A DNA stretch of 64,000 nt from Diogma glabrata (GCA_963693315.1 OY856187.1:76391394-76455393); one strand, 5' to 3'; positions 1 to 13,335 are shown, counted from the first letter of the stretch. Numbers and translations are program-made. Notes: generated by a model from the sequence alone, not told the origin.

Positions 1-3000
1 TTAATAGATTTATTTAGAATTCATAATAAAATCCGTTATTTTAACGCAACCAAAATACATAAAAAAAAACGAAAACTTTTTGGAAACTTTTATTTTTTCT
101 AATTTATATATTAAGCCGTGAAAAGCACAAAAATTATTTGATTTTTTAAGTGAGGTTGTTGATAGTAAAATGTTGAATTAATTCAATTAATTTAAATTTA
201 TTATGAGTTAAAAGATAGGGATGTTGTGTAATGAGAATTTGTGTAATAGTGTTGTGTAATAGGAATAACAACACATAGAAACCTTTAAAGACCTAGTTCG
301 CACACAAATATACATCTTGATGTGTTGGTTGACGCGCATTAAAGCTGTTATGGCTATTGATTGTGGGATGTATTCGATTAAGCATTTACCAAAATTGTTT
401 ACTATTATCTGTAAAACTGCTATTTAGTTATTTTTAGTTATTTTTAATTGGATGATCAGCAAAATTGACTTTGGTGTATACCAGCGTTACTAATTTAGAT
501 TCAGAAGAAAGTTCCTCTATAAAAACTGATCTAAATATTTATCCAAGAAGATTTTTCACCTCAATCTACCAGATTGTACCTAGTGTAAAACTTCAATTTG
601 TATGATTAGAAACTTTTTCTTTCAACTTTGCGTTCTAGGAATTACAATCTGTTGCACCGTCAAGTAGTAAAATATATATTCTTCTTAGGAATTCAAAAAT
701 ACAAGAAAAATGTCGATTAATTGTGATTTCTCTAAATTTATTGGGTTGAGGAAGGCAAATTTTTCTCAAATTGAGTTATAGATCTTATTGTCTATCCAGT
801 TATATATGAATCGAGAAAAATAATATGTTTATTGGAAATTATATTAAAAAATTATTCGTTGTGACTGATGAGTTAGACATTGCAAACAAATAAATTAAAT
901 TCTCTAACGGATAACCCAATAACATTATTAGATTACATCCCCTAAAGCAATAAAAAATATTCACATACCCAATATTATACGGAAAATGTTGACACATGAA
1001 AAAATCGATGTTATACGAAATTTTTCTATATTTTTTGCTATACATATATATTTGGGTTATATTTTTTTGTGACATACATAATGGGATTATATAGAATTAA
1101 GACAAAATTCATATACGATTAGAGTTAGATGATAAGTCATTTATTTTATTATACACGAATTTCTGTTTTTGCTGAGAGAAGGAAAATTAAACAAATGATT
1201 AAAAATAATTTGGTTGTCATCGCCATTATTTAATGGACTTTAGAATGTTGACATTATCTATGATTAACCACCTTTTCAGCAAATATACTTGCAGTGAACC
1301 ATAGCAAGTACCCATTGACGAACGATAAAAATTAAAAAAAGGAATAAATCGAATAAAATAAAAATGTTTCATGAACAAAAAGGAAGAGAAAAAAATAAGG
1401 ATTATTATTTTATGATGATTATGGACTTTTATATTCTGAAAATTAAATAGAATAAAAAAACGAAGCAACAACAAATATTAAGTTTGCGATTCAGTTTAAA
1501 AATGGAAAAAAGGAAATTGAAAACATTTGGGTGGTGAATTATGCAATACTGCTTTTAAAGGAGTGCATCGCATGAATATATCATAAAACCAACGGTATGA
1601 CAATCTCGGACACTCTCTAACAATAATACATGAATTATCGAGAGATTTCACGTAGAGCTGGGTAATAGCATTTGAATATTTTAGACTATGCTTATATTTT
1701 GGCACTGCTAACCACTGAACTCTAGTTAATCAACAGGAGCACTTTGAAACAAAGATAGCTAGAATTCCTTGGTAATTTTTTTACCTACTGTTCTACTCCA
1801 TTTTTGCTTTTTTACAGTTCATTATTTCGTTTCATATTGAGTTTAAAATGAAGGATTAAAGGGTTAGTAATACAAAAAAAAAAAGAAACAAATTTGAAAC
1901 TATTTATGAAATACCGAAGGATGTGTTAAAGAAGACAAGAAAATTTCGGTTTGGCTGTTCAAAATATCTTTTTTAAGTTATAATGCTTTTCTAATCTCGT
2001 AGGATTCCAAAATATCTAACTTTTTTCCCTTAGGTTCAATATGTGATATTGAAATATTATGATCAAAATCAATTACATGATTAGCTAAAGAAGAATCTGT
2101 CTTACGAAAGAAGAACTTCATTGTGGGAACGTGTTCCTTAACTCTTATTTGAAGGTCCTACCCGTTTTTGATATCATATACTTATAGACTTATCCGTCCC
2201 TTACCTTATAACCGGCTTTAGTTTAATATTAAAAATAAGTTTTTTGGTTACATTTTATTTGAAAACGCAAATCAAATCTGAATTCATGGAAACGAAATAA
2301 CTATAGGAAATAACTAAACGAAATAACTATAGGACTTCACAAACCAAATAATCTTATTCTTCAAAGCCGGTATTATTCGCAATCGTAAGAACAGTTTTTG
2401 GTCCCTTACGGAAGTTTGCATTAGATAGTCTCTCAGGTTATTAATCAGTCTCTCCATACGAGCATGAAAAGATGACATTTTAGTGTTAATTGGGTGATTA
2501 GAATGTGATGGAGCTTTTTCTGTATTTTCCTGGAAACCATAGTAAAACGATTAGGTCCTTATCAGGAATGTAACGCTTGGAGCTACCGAAACTAGATCAG
2601 GTGACCCTATAACAGTTGAATCATGATCGTATAGTTTAAATAGGGCATTTGAGATAAAAAGAAAAAAGAAAAAAGAATACAAAATATAAAATAAATAAAA
2701 TATTTTTAATAATTTAATTTAAAGAAATTAAATGCAAAGTTTTAAAAATTTCCTAAAAAAAATTAAAAGGTGTACTATGTTTTTATTCACTATATTAGCA
2801 TAGTCTTTTTATCGAGAAGCGATAGCTAAACTATACGTGAAATTTTACAATCATATATAGTTCTAAGAGGAGCCAGCTATGAAAGATCTATTATGGGTTT
2901 ACCCAGTTCATTCTCTCCCCTCTCTGATTTGGCATTTGCTCCTAGGATTAGGACAGGTTAAAGATATCCAGATCGAATTAGTTCAAATAGGGTTTTTCTC

Positions 3001-3901
3001 TTATAGAGTAAAATAGGGCCACCATACTTGCACCTTATCAAATAAAATAGGGTTCAGACGGTAAATAAGTTATACGGTTTTAGGTTATAGGTTATACGGT
3101 AATCATTGGCGTTGGCAGGATTTTTGCCAGTCAGAATAAAATCAATTATAAAGTTGGTTTCGTTTGTTTTGCTGGACTACGATGTGAGATCTTTGATAAA
3201 AAACCTTTTTCAACCATCCTGTCATGTAGGGTACCATATGAAAGTGCTTCACTTTAGTATTCCTTAAAAATGTATTTTGGATTCCAACCGTGTTTTGTAT
3301 AATATTTAATAATGGCGCTTTCTTTATATTTTCTTTTCTTGCTTAGCTCTTGATCGAAAATTTTGAAAATTATTTGGAATGCTAGAAAAATTATTAAGTT
3401 TTTAATAAAACTGTCAAATACTCATAATTATATTAATAATGGAGGTGGGAATCAGAAGGTGTAAAAACAGCATTTAAAACCCGGTCAAGTGCAGTGTCAT
3501 TTAAAAGAACACCTTATTTAAGAAAAATTGCAATTATTTTGCGGTTGTTATGGTGAAATGAGTTCAAACGAATTAACATAAAAAATTAAACAAAACAACT
3601 TTTTTAATGGGTACACATAGTTGATGGAAACATAGAGGAAAAAAACTGATCGTCTTTTATCGTTGAAATCGACCTTTCTGTTTTTATCAACTATAAATAC
3701 ATGAACTCAACAGTGGAGGTCTCCTATTCCATTTGTTTACATTAGTGCTGCCAGTTTGGCAAGATTTTTTATAACCTGAAGTTTGCATACTTCCAAATGG
3801 AACAACGAAGATGGATTTTTTTCGGAAAATGGTGAAACTATGGAAAAACAGTACTAAAATTTATATAAATCAATCTATTACTAGCCAATTGTTTTTAAGA
3901 G
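1..3901. other. AT-rich intergenic DNA, no gene seen
   Basis: No coding signal is recognisable. Open frames are short (at most about 80 codons), rich in F, I, N, K and Y, and match nothing I know. The only local structure noted is an 18 bp direct repeat (aacgaaataactatagga) at 2291-2308 and 2317-2334. Confidence 0.7.
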
Positions 3902-4017
3902 AATTACTTCGGTCTGAAAGTCCTAAGTATTACATTCATGAGCTCAAAGTGAAATTCTTACCCTCACTTTTTTGGCATTTCTCGACGTTTTAGGACCTAC
4001 TGATTCTAAAAAAGCAA
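3902..4017 (+). repeat. Dispersed repeat, truncated copy
   Basis: This about 115 bp segment is the reverse complement of the distal part of two longer copies at 10993-11109 and 11778-11892. Shared landmarks are acttcggtctgaaag, attcatgagctcaaag and tctcgacgttttaggacct. The small open frame starting at 3811 that runs through it is an accident of the repeat, because the same peptide string reappears on the minus strand of the other copies. Family unknown; it looks like a fragment of a non-autonomous transposon. Confidence 0.8.
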
Positions 4018-4795
4018 CAAAAAAAGTGAACCTACGCGAAATCTATAACATTGGTTAGTCATTACTTAAAATTTTTGTTGGATTAGTTCAATTGCTATAT
4101 ATCCAGAACATTTTGTTTCCAGAGCTGTGGTGAGGTTAGCTTTTGCATCAGCGTCGCAATATTTTTCCAAGTTTTTGTCGATGATGTTTTCCAAAAAAAG
4201 TTTAAATATATGCATGAAGGTACACGCATGAAGCTTTCAATATCTATGTAATCAAAATAAGACCATTTATATATAAAACTGGCCTAAGTTGACAAAACTC
4301 AAGCAATAGTAAACGCCCACACAAAAAGAAAATATTAACTAAACATGCTGCTATTCCTAGACCAGTTAGTATAACATTAAGCTCACACTTTTGCATCATT
4401 TATGTTTTAGTCTTACATTTCAGATTATATGTCATTCATTAAGAGCTCATTGTTCTATAAATAAAAAAAACATAGGCTTACCTGTTTTTGTCAAAATTTT
4501 TGTTTCAAAAAATTGAACGAATATGCGGGAAAGATGCTTTGGAATTTGAATAACTTTGGCAATTGAAAACCTAAGTTTTGAAAGGATTCTTTATATTGTT
4601 GTGACATATTTTGTGGTTCCCACTTTACAACACATTTTATTTAATAAAAATCAATAACAGCTGCTGACATTTCGAAGGTTATCATTGACAAAATGCTTGT
4701 TTTGTATTATAAATTTAATTTTGCTAATTAATTTAATTTATAAAATATATAGTTATTTGTTTCAGACAATAATATTACAATTATGTCGGAAAATA
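4018..4795. other. AT-rich DNA, nothing recognised
   Basis: No open frame, repeat or RNA signature was seen. Confidence 0.6.
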
Positions 4796-5072
4796 TTCAT
4801 ATATAATATCACGAGTCGTCAAATAATAGTCGATTATTTTTCATAATCATTATTACGAATGTCATTTGAGGCATGAGTGGTAATGTTGAAAAATAATCGA
4901 CTAATAATTTGGTGACGAGTTGTATTTAGCCGAAAATAGTCACTATAATTCGCTGTTCCTTCCCACCAGAGAAAAATAATCGATATAATTCGTTTTGATT
5001 TGTTAAAAAATAGTAAATGAAGCGTTTTTATTGGACCGTAACGAAACTTTATTTAGTGAGTTGAATTGTCAA
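4796..5072 (+). repeat. Foldback-type repeat, family C (internally deleted copy)
   Basis: It matches the reverse complement of 13349-13914 along its length, starting at attcatatataatatcacga and ending at ttgaattgtc. It is itself an imperfect inverted repeat: tcaaataatagtcgattatt near 4819 is answered by aataatcgactaataatttg near 4892. Relative to the longer copy it lacks the GC-rich central palindrome and about 230 bp near 4930, so the two arms meet directly. No coding capacity. Confidence 0.8.
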
Positions 5073-7020
5073 ATGAATTTTTTGGAATCATCTCTACAAG
5101 CCTTATATACATCGAGATAATTCTTTTATTTGTTTTTTTAGTGATGTTAAAAATTTCAATTTAACTCACTGCAATTGATTCATCTATTTATTTAATTGTA
5201 GTTTTCTCACCAGATATTTTGATAATACTCTTCATTATTGTTTTACTGGAGATATAAGATTGCAAACACGGCACCCCTTTTTAAATTTTTAAATTTTTTG
5301 TGTCAAACGAATGCACTACTTGATTATAACTGGGCATGGAAAACGTATGAAGGCTACCTGGTTTTTTCTTTTACTTTGTTCTCAAACATGTAAACTAGTT
5401 CGTCTTCGAAAAAGCTTTTACAAAAACCAAAAACATATATTATATTTGCTTGTGAAATGAAATCTTATCTTAAAGTTGTATCATAATTGTTTCGCTGCTT
5501 CACAACAGACATAAAAGCTATAGACATACAAATTTTGCTGATTCAATTACTTAATCAAATTTTTAAAATAAACAAATTAAATCTTAATTGGAAGTGTAAA
5601 AGATTTTGTACTAATGATAATTGAATTTTATGAAAATCGTTACGTTAAGTTATATCATTTCTTAAAAGTTAAACAAAAGACACAAGGCAACCTTTGATCT
5701 TCTACATTCTGTTTACCATCCTTCTGTTAATTTTAAATTACGTGTTTTGAATTTTGTCAAAAAGTTTTGAAAATTTCTCAAAATAGATGCTATACAATCT
5801 ACCCCTCAACCTCCCAACTAAAACAATTTCTAACTCAGTGTTTAACATTAATTATTTATAATTAATTTCCATAAATTCAAATTTGTCTTATTTAACAAAT
5901 CGCTGCCCATTTTGCGTACAGTTACCGTTCATTAATCAAATTTCTTCATAATTGCTTAGTCATTACAGAAAAAAAAAATAATCGTTTCATTATTTCAAGC
6001 AAAAGGAAAAAAATATTAGCTCCCCTTACATCAAGAAACTACTTGCTTATACACAAATAAAATTTATATTCAAATTTCATATTCCAAACAACATTTCCAT
6101 AATCAAAATTCTACTTTTAATATAGTTTTTCATGAAAATACACTAAGTATCAATTCTCCTTGTACATTTTCTTACACCAAAATAGATGTAAATTGTAGTA
6201 ATCTTTGCACATTTAAAGTAAAGATCAGGTATAGGTTATTTATCATTTCCATTCTGTTTTCTTCGGGTAACAGTAGCAACAACAACAAAATGGAAATTTT
6301 AGAATAATTTTTTGAAAATTGATTATAAACGAAGTCATTAGGAAAATATGTTTTTTTTCGTTCTTTCAGTTTGGTTGTTTTTCATTTCTTGTGTTTTTGT
6401 TAACATTTTCCGTCTGGTATTATGTTAAACTTGTTTTTTGTTTCTGTTTCAAGAAGAAAAGCTACGAGAAAGTTTCAGATGTAAAAATAATATAGAATAT
6501 TTTAATTGGGAAAAAATGAAATGGTTTTTCTTTTTTTTTTTGTTGTTCTTGTTATTGTTTTTAGTCTTTTTAACCTAAGACGATTGTTTTTTGTATTTTT
6601 CATACGTATTGGTTAATGAAAATTGGTGGTGTGGGAGAACAATCTGGTTTGATATTAATTAAAAAGGGTTTTCAGGAAACAAAATGTTTATATAACAAAC
6701 ACAGTGCTGAACAATTGTGAATTAAGTGATAAGCTCGAATGTTAATTTTTGCAATTGTATTTTTTTTCCTAGATACAGAATAAAAGGAAGCCACTCAATC
6801 TGATAAAAAACGACGTGAGGTGGCTTTCATGAATATATTTTAGAAAAATAAAATTAATTCTTGTAAGTTATTCAAGGTTTATCGTAAGTATCCTCTTCGT
6901 ATTATTGTGAATGTTAGCGTTTTCCTAAAGAAAAAAGAAATTGGAGTTATGTTTTCAAAACGAAAAGCTTTTTGATATTGCCATATTTCTATTCCAAAAA
7001 TTTAACGATTGAAGAGTTAA
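5073..7020. other. AT-rich intergenic DNA, no gene seen
   Basis: Long homopolymer-rich DNA without recognisable open frames, repeats shared with the rest of the window, or RNA genes. Confidence 0.6.
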
Positions 7021-9363
7021 AGATGGAAAATCGAATCAAGACGCCGATAAAATAAGAAATTGAACCCGATCTTTTCCGATTTGTTTGAAACTTCAATAAT
7101 CGTTAGAATAACAAAAAAAATTAATACGTGTTATTTTTTCACTAGTTTTGACACAGGGTGGCTCGAAATTTCTTACGAAATTTAGTGACAAATAAAGATT
7201 AAAGTTAAATTGTGCTCAAACGGGTTATTCGATTAAAGTAAATTTTTTTTTTGAAAAGTGCTTTGTGTGGCTTATAAAAATATTACACTGACAAAAAAAT
7301 TTATATTTTAGATGATTTTTTTCTTGTTATCGAAACAAAACGCTTCTCTGTAATTTTAGTATGTTTTGGGTGAAGGACTAATAAATCTTTAGAAAACTGA
7401 AAAAAAATCGAACAAGTGCGAATAAAATTCGCTCATCAAGGGTTCCGAGAATGTAAAAGAACACAATATCAAAAATAAATGTCATAAAGTTGTGTTGTAA
7501 AGTCTTTATATCGCCAGACTATGGACGCGTAACAGAATAAATGATTAATCGTAGACGTCAATAGTAAATGTCAATCACATCTACATTGATCAAAAATGAC
7601 ACAAAAAATGTTACTTGAGGTTAAATCTTATCCATAGCTGTTTATGTTAACTAAAGACAGATTTAACCAGCTTTTAAATGGTTTAAATTGGGAATATTTT
7701 TTCTATAAATCAGCGTTGAAATATAGAGTGGTACATATACATATACTTAAAATAGCACTTTTTTTAACAATAACTAAGAAACTGTGCATCGCAAAATTCT
7801 AAAAAAATTGAATTGTTTTTTAATTTGGGTCATAAAAGATTTTTTTCTGCCTTCCCATTCCTATCCCCTAAACACACAGAAATATAATTATTTGAGAGTT
7901 CACTATAATTGTGATTAAAAGTTTACCAAACTTCCTGTCTATGTACATTTTTTCAAATTTTTCTGTCAATCAGTGTCGAAACGTAGGGGGGGACGGTCTG
8001 AAAGTTTTACTTTTATGACAATAACTCAAAAACTGTGCACAGAAAAATTTGAAAAAGTGCATTATTTCTTATATTAGGTGCTCTTTCAAATGACACCCCA
8101 CTCGCTTGGGTCCAAAAAAATTTTTTTTACCCTCCTAACACCTCTCCCCTAAACACACAGAAATATAATTATTTGAGAGTTCGCTATAATTTTCGTTCAA
8201 AATATAGCACACTTCCTGTCTCTGTGAATTTTTTCAACTTTTTCTGTCTATCAGTGTCGAAACGTGGGGGAGGGGGCGGTCTGAAATTTGCACATTTTTT
8301 AGAATAACTCAAAAACTGTGCACCGCAAAGTTCTAAAAAAAAATGCAATGCTTTTTAAATTAGGTGCTCTTTCAAATAACACCCCACTCGTTTGGGTCAA
8401 AAAAGTTTTTTTTCTGTGATTCACAATGTGATTCACAATGATTCACGAGATAATCGAAATAATGAACCCACACCAATAGTATTCCGTATAAAAAACGGAG
8501 CCCTAAAAATAAAACGAAAAAAATGTGCTTTTGGAATTAGCCATCCTTGAAAATAGTATTTTTTTTCACAAACTAAAACTAAAAAATTTCATGTAATCTA
8601 ATCAAAAAATTTTTCAGTTGTAATTTCTCAAGGGCGGTGATAGTTCGAAATAATTTTTTGCCAAACATTTCTAAAGCAAGTACATGGCTAAAGGCTTTTA
8701 TCAATGCCACTTGCTTGAGAAATTTTTTAAAAAATTATGAAAATTTATTAACCAACGAGGGGAATTCGTTTAAAAATTTTTTTGCCATTTTTCATTTTTT
8801 TATATATTTTTTATGAATTATAAGTTGGCTTACTTTGATAACAGTGAATTATTTCAACATTAGAATGATTTTAATGCTGAACATTACAATAATTTTAATT
8901 TTTAATTTTTTTAATATCCCAGTAGGCCAGACGTATAAATATTTTTATTAGTATAATTCAAATTTTATTGGTGAAATTGAATGATGTCATTACATTTTAG
9001 AGAATTTCATTGCTTTAAATTAAAATAAAACTAAAGCAAAAAATTTTCAGTGTAATTTTTTTTATTAAGTCCTATTTACTACCTTTTAATCAAAAAAAAT
9101 TGAATAAAAACGGTAAACTAGTCAGTGTAATATTTTTATAAAGCCACACAACGTACCTTTAAAAAAAAAATATACTCAAATCGAATAACCCGTTCGAGCA
9201 CAATTTAACTTTAATCTTTAATGATCACTTCTTAAGAAATTTCGAGCCACCCTGTGTCAAAACTAGTGAAAAATTTAAAATAATTTTTTGTTATTCTAAC
9301 GATTACCGAAGTTTCAAACAATTAAGTTTACACCATCGGCGTCTTGATTCGATTTTTCCATCT
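7021..9363. mobile_element. Non-autonomous element with long terminal inverted repeats (element B)
   Basis: The left end (7021-7300) and right end (9117-9363) are inverted copies. Both begin with agatgg plus aatcgaatcaagacgcc and share gtgtcaaaactagtga, cgggttattcgatt and gtgtaatatttttata. The interior is non-coding and holds a tandem satellite (7769-8410) plus AT-rich filler. Length is about 2.34 kb. I could not settle a target site duplication (left flank gttaa, right flank aaaac). No transposase remnant was found, so it is non-autonomous or foldback-like. The arms differ by several substitutions and indels, so it is not recent. Confidence 0.8.
7769..8410 (+). repeat. Tandem satellite inside element B, about 250-280 bp unit
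   Basis: Units start at aataact at about 7769, 8020 and 8303. The second copy of the unit is about 283 bp and the last is cut short near 8410. Each carries aactgtgca, then ctaaacacacagaaatataa, then cttcctgtct and cagtgtcgaaacgt followed by a G-rich run. A diverged relative lies at 27020-27245. Confidence 0.85.
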
Positions 9364-10029
9364 AAAACTAAAAATAGTATACTTAAGAAATCTGAAAACG
9401 TGATTAACACATGAAGTGCTGTGCTTAAATAAAACGGAACGTTAGTGGTTTTTATTAATTTATTAGATATTTCAACCTCATTTATTATGAAATATTGGTA
9501 AGTTTAGTCTGATTTATATAAATACAACATGATAAACAAGAGGCAACATGAAAATAAAAGTAATTCGTAATATATAATAAAGAGTGTCAGGACAGAGGGT
9601 AAAACTATTCATATTTACGCTTTTTGACAAAAACCAAATATTGCTTTCACCAACCTTATACCAATCCAAATAATATGCGCCTACTAATCAGTTGAAACTG
9701 CTGCAATAACGATTTAAAAGCTAGTACAAATTCAAGTCTCGCTGATTTTACCAATATACGTAATAAAATAGATTCCCACAGTGATGAATTCATACGCTAA
9801 AATATGAAAGGGCTGAAATCTCACAGCTCTGAGATTTTAAGACTTCGGTCTGGGTTAAGGATTTTGATATAGTTTTCGGCAAAAAACTTTTATGAGGACA
9901 TGGTTTTTAGTTTTGGGCAGCGATGTACGTCAAACATAACTCTTTGTTAAAGTACAAGTATTTTTTATATCTGTTTAAAAATTTATTACAAAACTAACAC
10001 GATACATCAATACGTTGCCGGAAAATTAT
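9364..10029. other. AT-rich DNA, nothing recognised
   Basis: Contains no open frame of note and no repeat shared elsewhere in the window that I could see. Confidence 0.55.
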
Positions 10030-10340
10030 AATCAAAATTCCAAAAATATTCCAAATATTAGAATAAAATCAAATATTTAAATATTTTCTAAATTCCAATA
10101 ATATTTAAAAAATTCTTAAAAATTCAAACTTTTTCCAAAATTCTAAAAATATTGCAAAAATTATTACAAAATCAAAAATTGAAACTTTTTTCAAAATTCC
10201 AAAAATTATAATGAAATCAAAAATTTTAAATTTTTCAAAACTCTAAAAATATTTCAAAAATTCTTACAAAATCAAAAACTAAAACTTTTGCGAAATTCTA
10301 AAAATATTGCAAAAATTATTACAAAATCAAAAAATTGGCT
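10030..10340 (+). repeat. AT-only minisatellite, about 45-57 bp period
   Basis: Repeats of the form ttacaaaatcaaaaa ... aaaattctaaaaatattgc recur at least four times with substitutions and small indels. Almost no G. It runs directly into the repeat cluster at 10365. Confidence 0.75.
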
Positions 10341-10364
10341 AAAAAATAAATGAAATCATTTTTT

Positions 10365-11893
10365 GACACACTTGACAACATTTTTTTGATAAATATATAA
10401 TGCCATAATTCTCAATAATAATAATAAAATTTCAATTCAAACAAACAATTTTATTTTTTTGCAAAAAGTTGGGTAAAACGTAAATAAAAATCTTTCTTTT
10501 GACACACTTGACAACATTTTTTTGACAAACTTATAATGCCATAATTCTCAATAATAATAATAAAACCGAAGTAGTTTCATTTCAAACAAACAATTTTTTT
10601 TCCAAAAAATTGGGTAAAAAAAAATAAAAATCTTTCTTTTGACACACTTGACAACATTTTTTTGACAAACTTATAATGCAATAATCTAGTTTTTGATCTC
10701 ACATACCAATCCCGACCATCAAGATTCCCCCAAATTTAATGTTCCTACTCGTAATCACTTAAACTGAACGTTTTTTAAGCCAAAAATATGAAAATTTGCT
10801 ATTTTTGACACACATAATGATTTTTTCGACACACTTCCGGTACAGTTATCGAACACAGCGTCCTTTCGGACCTGTATCTTGTGAATACCTATTATTAGAA
10901 AAAAAAATTTTTGAAATCCCTCCAGCCGTTTTCCCTGCAGTGTAGGTAATGACGGCGGCCAGCCGACAGACAGACATACATTTTTTTTTTTTTGCTTTTT
11001 TAGAATCAGGAGGTCCTAAAACGTCGAGAAATGTCAAAAAAAGTGGGGGTAAAAATTTCACTTTGAGCTCATGAATGTAATACTTAGGTCTTTCAGACCG
11101 AAGTAATTTCATTTCAAACAAACAATTTTATTTTTTCCAAAAAATTGGGTAAAAAAATAAATAAAAATCTTTCTTTTGACACACTTGACAACACTTTTTT
11201 GACAAACTTATAATGCCATAATTCTCAATAATAATAATAAAATTCATTTAAAACAAACAATTAATATTATTTTTTCCAAAAAATTAGGTTAAAAAATAAA
11301 TAAAAATCTTTCTTTTTGACACACTTGACAACTTTTTTTTGACAAACTCATAATGCAATAATCTAGTTTTTGATCTCACATACCAATCCCGACCATCAAG
11401 ATTTCTCCAAATTTAATGTTCCTACTCGTAATCACTTAAACTGAACGTTTTTTAAGTCAAAAATATGAAAATTTGCTATTGTGTGTCAAAAATCCCGACC
11501 ATCAAGATTTCTCCAAATTTAATGTTCCTACTCGTAATCACTTAAACTGAACGTTTTTTAAGCCAAAAATATGAAAATTTGCTATTTTTGACACACATAA
11601 TGATTTTTTCGACACACTTCCGGTACAGTTATCGAACACAGCGTCCTTTCGGACCTGTCCCTTGAGTATACCTTTTTTTAGAAAAAAAATTTTTTGAAAT
11701 CCCTCCAGCGGTTTTTCCTGCAGCGTAGGTAATGACGGCCGGCCGGCCGGCCGTCAGACAGACATACATTTTTTTTTTGCTTTTTTAGAATCAGGAGGTC
11801 CTAAAACGTCGAGAAATGTCAAAGAAAGTGGGGGGGAAGAATTTCACTTTGAGCTCATGAATGTAATACTTAGGTCTTTCAGACCGAAGTAAT
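10365..11893. repeat. Cluster of interspersed and segmentally duplicated repeats
   Basis: Two modules alternate. Module 1 (about 125 bp: ttttgacacacttgacaaca, then ataattctcaataataataa, then caattttattttttccaaaa) occurs near 10367, 10497, 10637, 11175 and 11314. Module 2 begins ctagtttttgatctcacata and runs through cgaccatcaagatt, ttccggtacagttatcgaac and a CGG/CCGG-rich, CAGA-rich spacer to gaccgaagtaat. It occurs at 10684-11109 and again at 11350-11893. The second module 2 contains an extra internal copy of about 117 bp starting near 11490. The whole looks like one roughly 0.7 kb unit duplicated head to tail. Open frames here are shadows of the repeat. Confidence 0.85.
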
Positions 11894-12199
11894 ACATATA
11901 CGTTGGTGAGGGTACCCTTAACAGTCGCTATTTAAAACTGTGCTCCAGTGTTGCCAGATCGCGGAATTTTTTCCCGTTTGCGGAATATTTCATATAAAAC
12001 GGGAAAGCGGGTAAAAACTTGGAAAGTGCGGGATTTTTAACATTTAATAATAGCAGCGTTTTAAATTAAAACTTATTTTGAAATGGTTGTACCAACCAAT
12101 TTTTTACCAGGCTTCAGAAAGATGTCGATCACCCGATAGTTTTACTTAAATACATCGACTTGAGTATTGTCAAATTCACGATAGAATTTCTCCCTTCTG
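11894..12199. other. Non-coding DNA beside a hAT relic
   Basis: Begins with gtgttgccagatcgcgg and a run of cgggaa/gcgggt motifs (11949-12030) that look like a further dispersed repeat. The last 120 bp may be degenerate upstream sequence of the hAT fragment, but I cannot read a frame with confidence. Confidence 0.4.
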
Positions 12200-12568
12200 A
12201 TGTTGAAATATCATAACTTTAACCTTTTGACGTTCAAAAACCCCACCATGTTATCTGAATTTGAAGAATATTTTGACCCTGTGAAACGAAAAATAAAATC
12301 ACCTGAAACTACATGTTGGCTCTCTATGCATCCATGCATTTTAAACATATACAAAAATTGTGATGTTTGGCATCACTATTTTATTTCTGAGCAGTTATTT
12401 TCGTTTCAAAAAAGAGCTATTAAAATTTTAAAATTTTTTGAAAATCACGAAATCAAGACATATTTACTTCTTTTAAAAAATTTCCTTCTCAATTTTAATA
12501 GATTTGATGCTCCATTTTATAGCAATACTATCTTATTCCATACGTTGTGTGAAAAGTCGAAACAATAG
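12200..12568 (+). pseudogene. hAT-type transposase-derived fragment (C-terminal half)
   Basis: An uninterrupted 122-codon frame. Residues about 38-45 read TCWLSMHP, which resembles the TRWLS-H/Y block of hAT/RNase H-like transposase relatives, followed by a stretch ending WHHYFISEQ where such proteins have W-D-x-L-x-x-Y-F. The end (YLLLLKNFLLNFNRF, then FYSNTILFHTLCE) resembles the L-L-P-x-F-N-x-F-N-x-L-F-Q-S-x-x-x-x-I-H-x-L block of the same family. The usual Arg of the RW pair is Cys here. The DDE residues and BED finger are not present in the frame, so this is a fragment of a much longer protein. The ATG chosen is simply the first in frame. The family call rests on remembered motif patterns. 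Confidence 0.5.
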
Positions 12569-12599
12569 TAATTTATTGTGTAAGTTTTTGATGCAATAT

Positions 12600-13335
12600 T
12601 TTATTTTTCAAGGAGAAGTTTACGATGTGAGCGAGGCACGAACGAACATTACTAATATTTGAGAGAGTAAAATTCATTAAACACGAACCCAATACAACGT
12701 TTTAGCCTTCCGATAGAGTAACATTTATTAATTTAAATTGAACTATTTTAAAATTTGTTGATAAAACAAGTAAAACGAATAAAGAAAAACAGTAAATTTT
12801 ATTATATTTTTTTGAATATTATTCAAACTATTAATTTCAAACAATTAAATAAATTTGATTCAATTTCGATATCTATTTAATTATTTGGTATTTTGAAAAT
12901 GAAAAGATCTACAATGAAAGACATCAAATTTTATACTAATGAGAAACCAAAAAATAATCTTTTGGAAATTTAGTTCAATTTAATTATAGTAGCCTTTGCC
13001 TTTTTTAATATTCGAGAGAGGGACATTCACTTCAGTTTAAAGTTACTGTTTTTTGCTAACCAGAGCGAAAATGTTTACTTTTAATTTTTTTGTAAAATGC
13101 ATTTTTGTAAAATACAATAAAAACAATTTCAGCATTCAATACAATCAAATATATTGTTAAATTGTGTTCCGGCACATTCGCAGTACAGAATAAAATTAAC
13201 AGCTGTTTGTTTATTCTATTAAGGCCAATAACGTACACATATATAGTCGTAAAAACAGAAATGAGCCTATATTTATAGTTGTCGGAATGATAAATATTGA
13301 TATAATTGTGGTGGTTTTTGAAGTTTTTCCAATAA
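12600..13335 (-). repeat. Dispersed repeat, family D (related to 41837-42700)
   Basis: Read on the minus strand it parallels the right part of the 42 kb foldback: aaataccaaataattaaata (near 12890) against the copy near 42476, and caattcagcat-type AT-rich stretches with aataaaattaacagctgttt (13188) against 42098. Open frames in it, including a 111-codon minus frame at 13056-13391, are low-complexity and shared only as part of the repeat. Non-coding mobile element remnant of unknown class. Confidence 0.7.

Noticed and set aside
3811..3993. Gene starting at 3811
   Set aside because: Its C-terminal half is the dispersed repeat translated; the N-terminal half is short and unremarkable.
10846..11121. 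A 91-codon minus-strand gene with Ser/Arg/Gly-rich end
   Set aside because: It is a translation of the duplicated repeat module, partly shared with the frame at 3811-3993.
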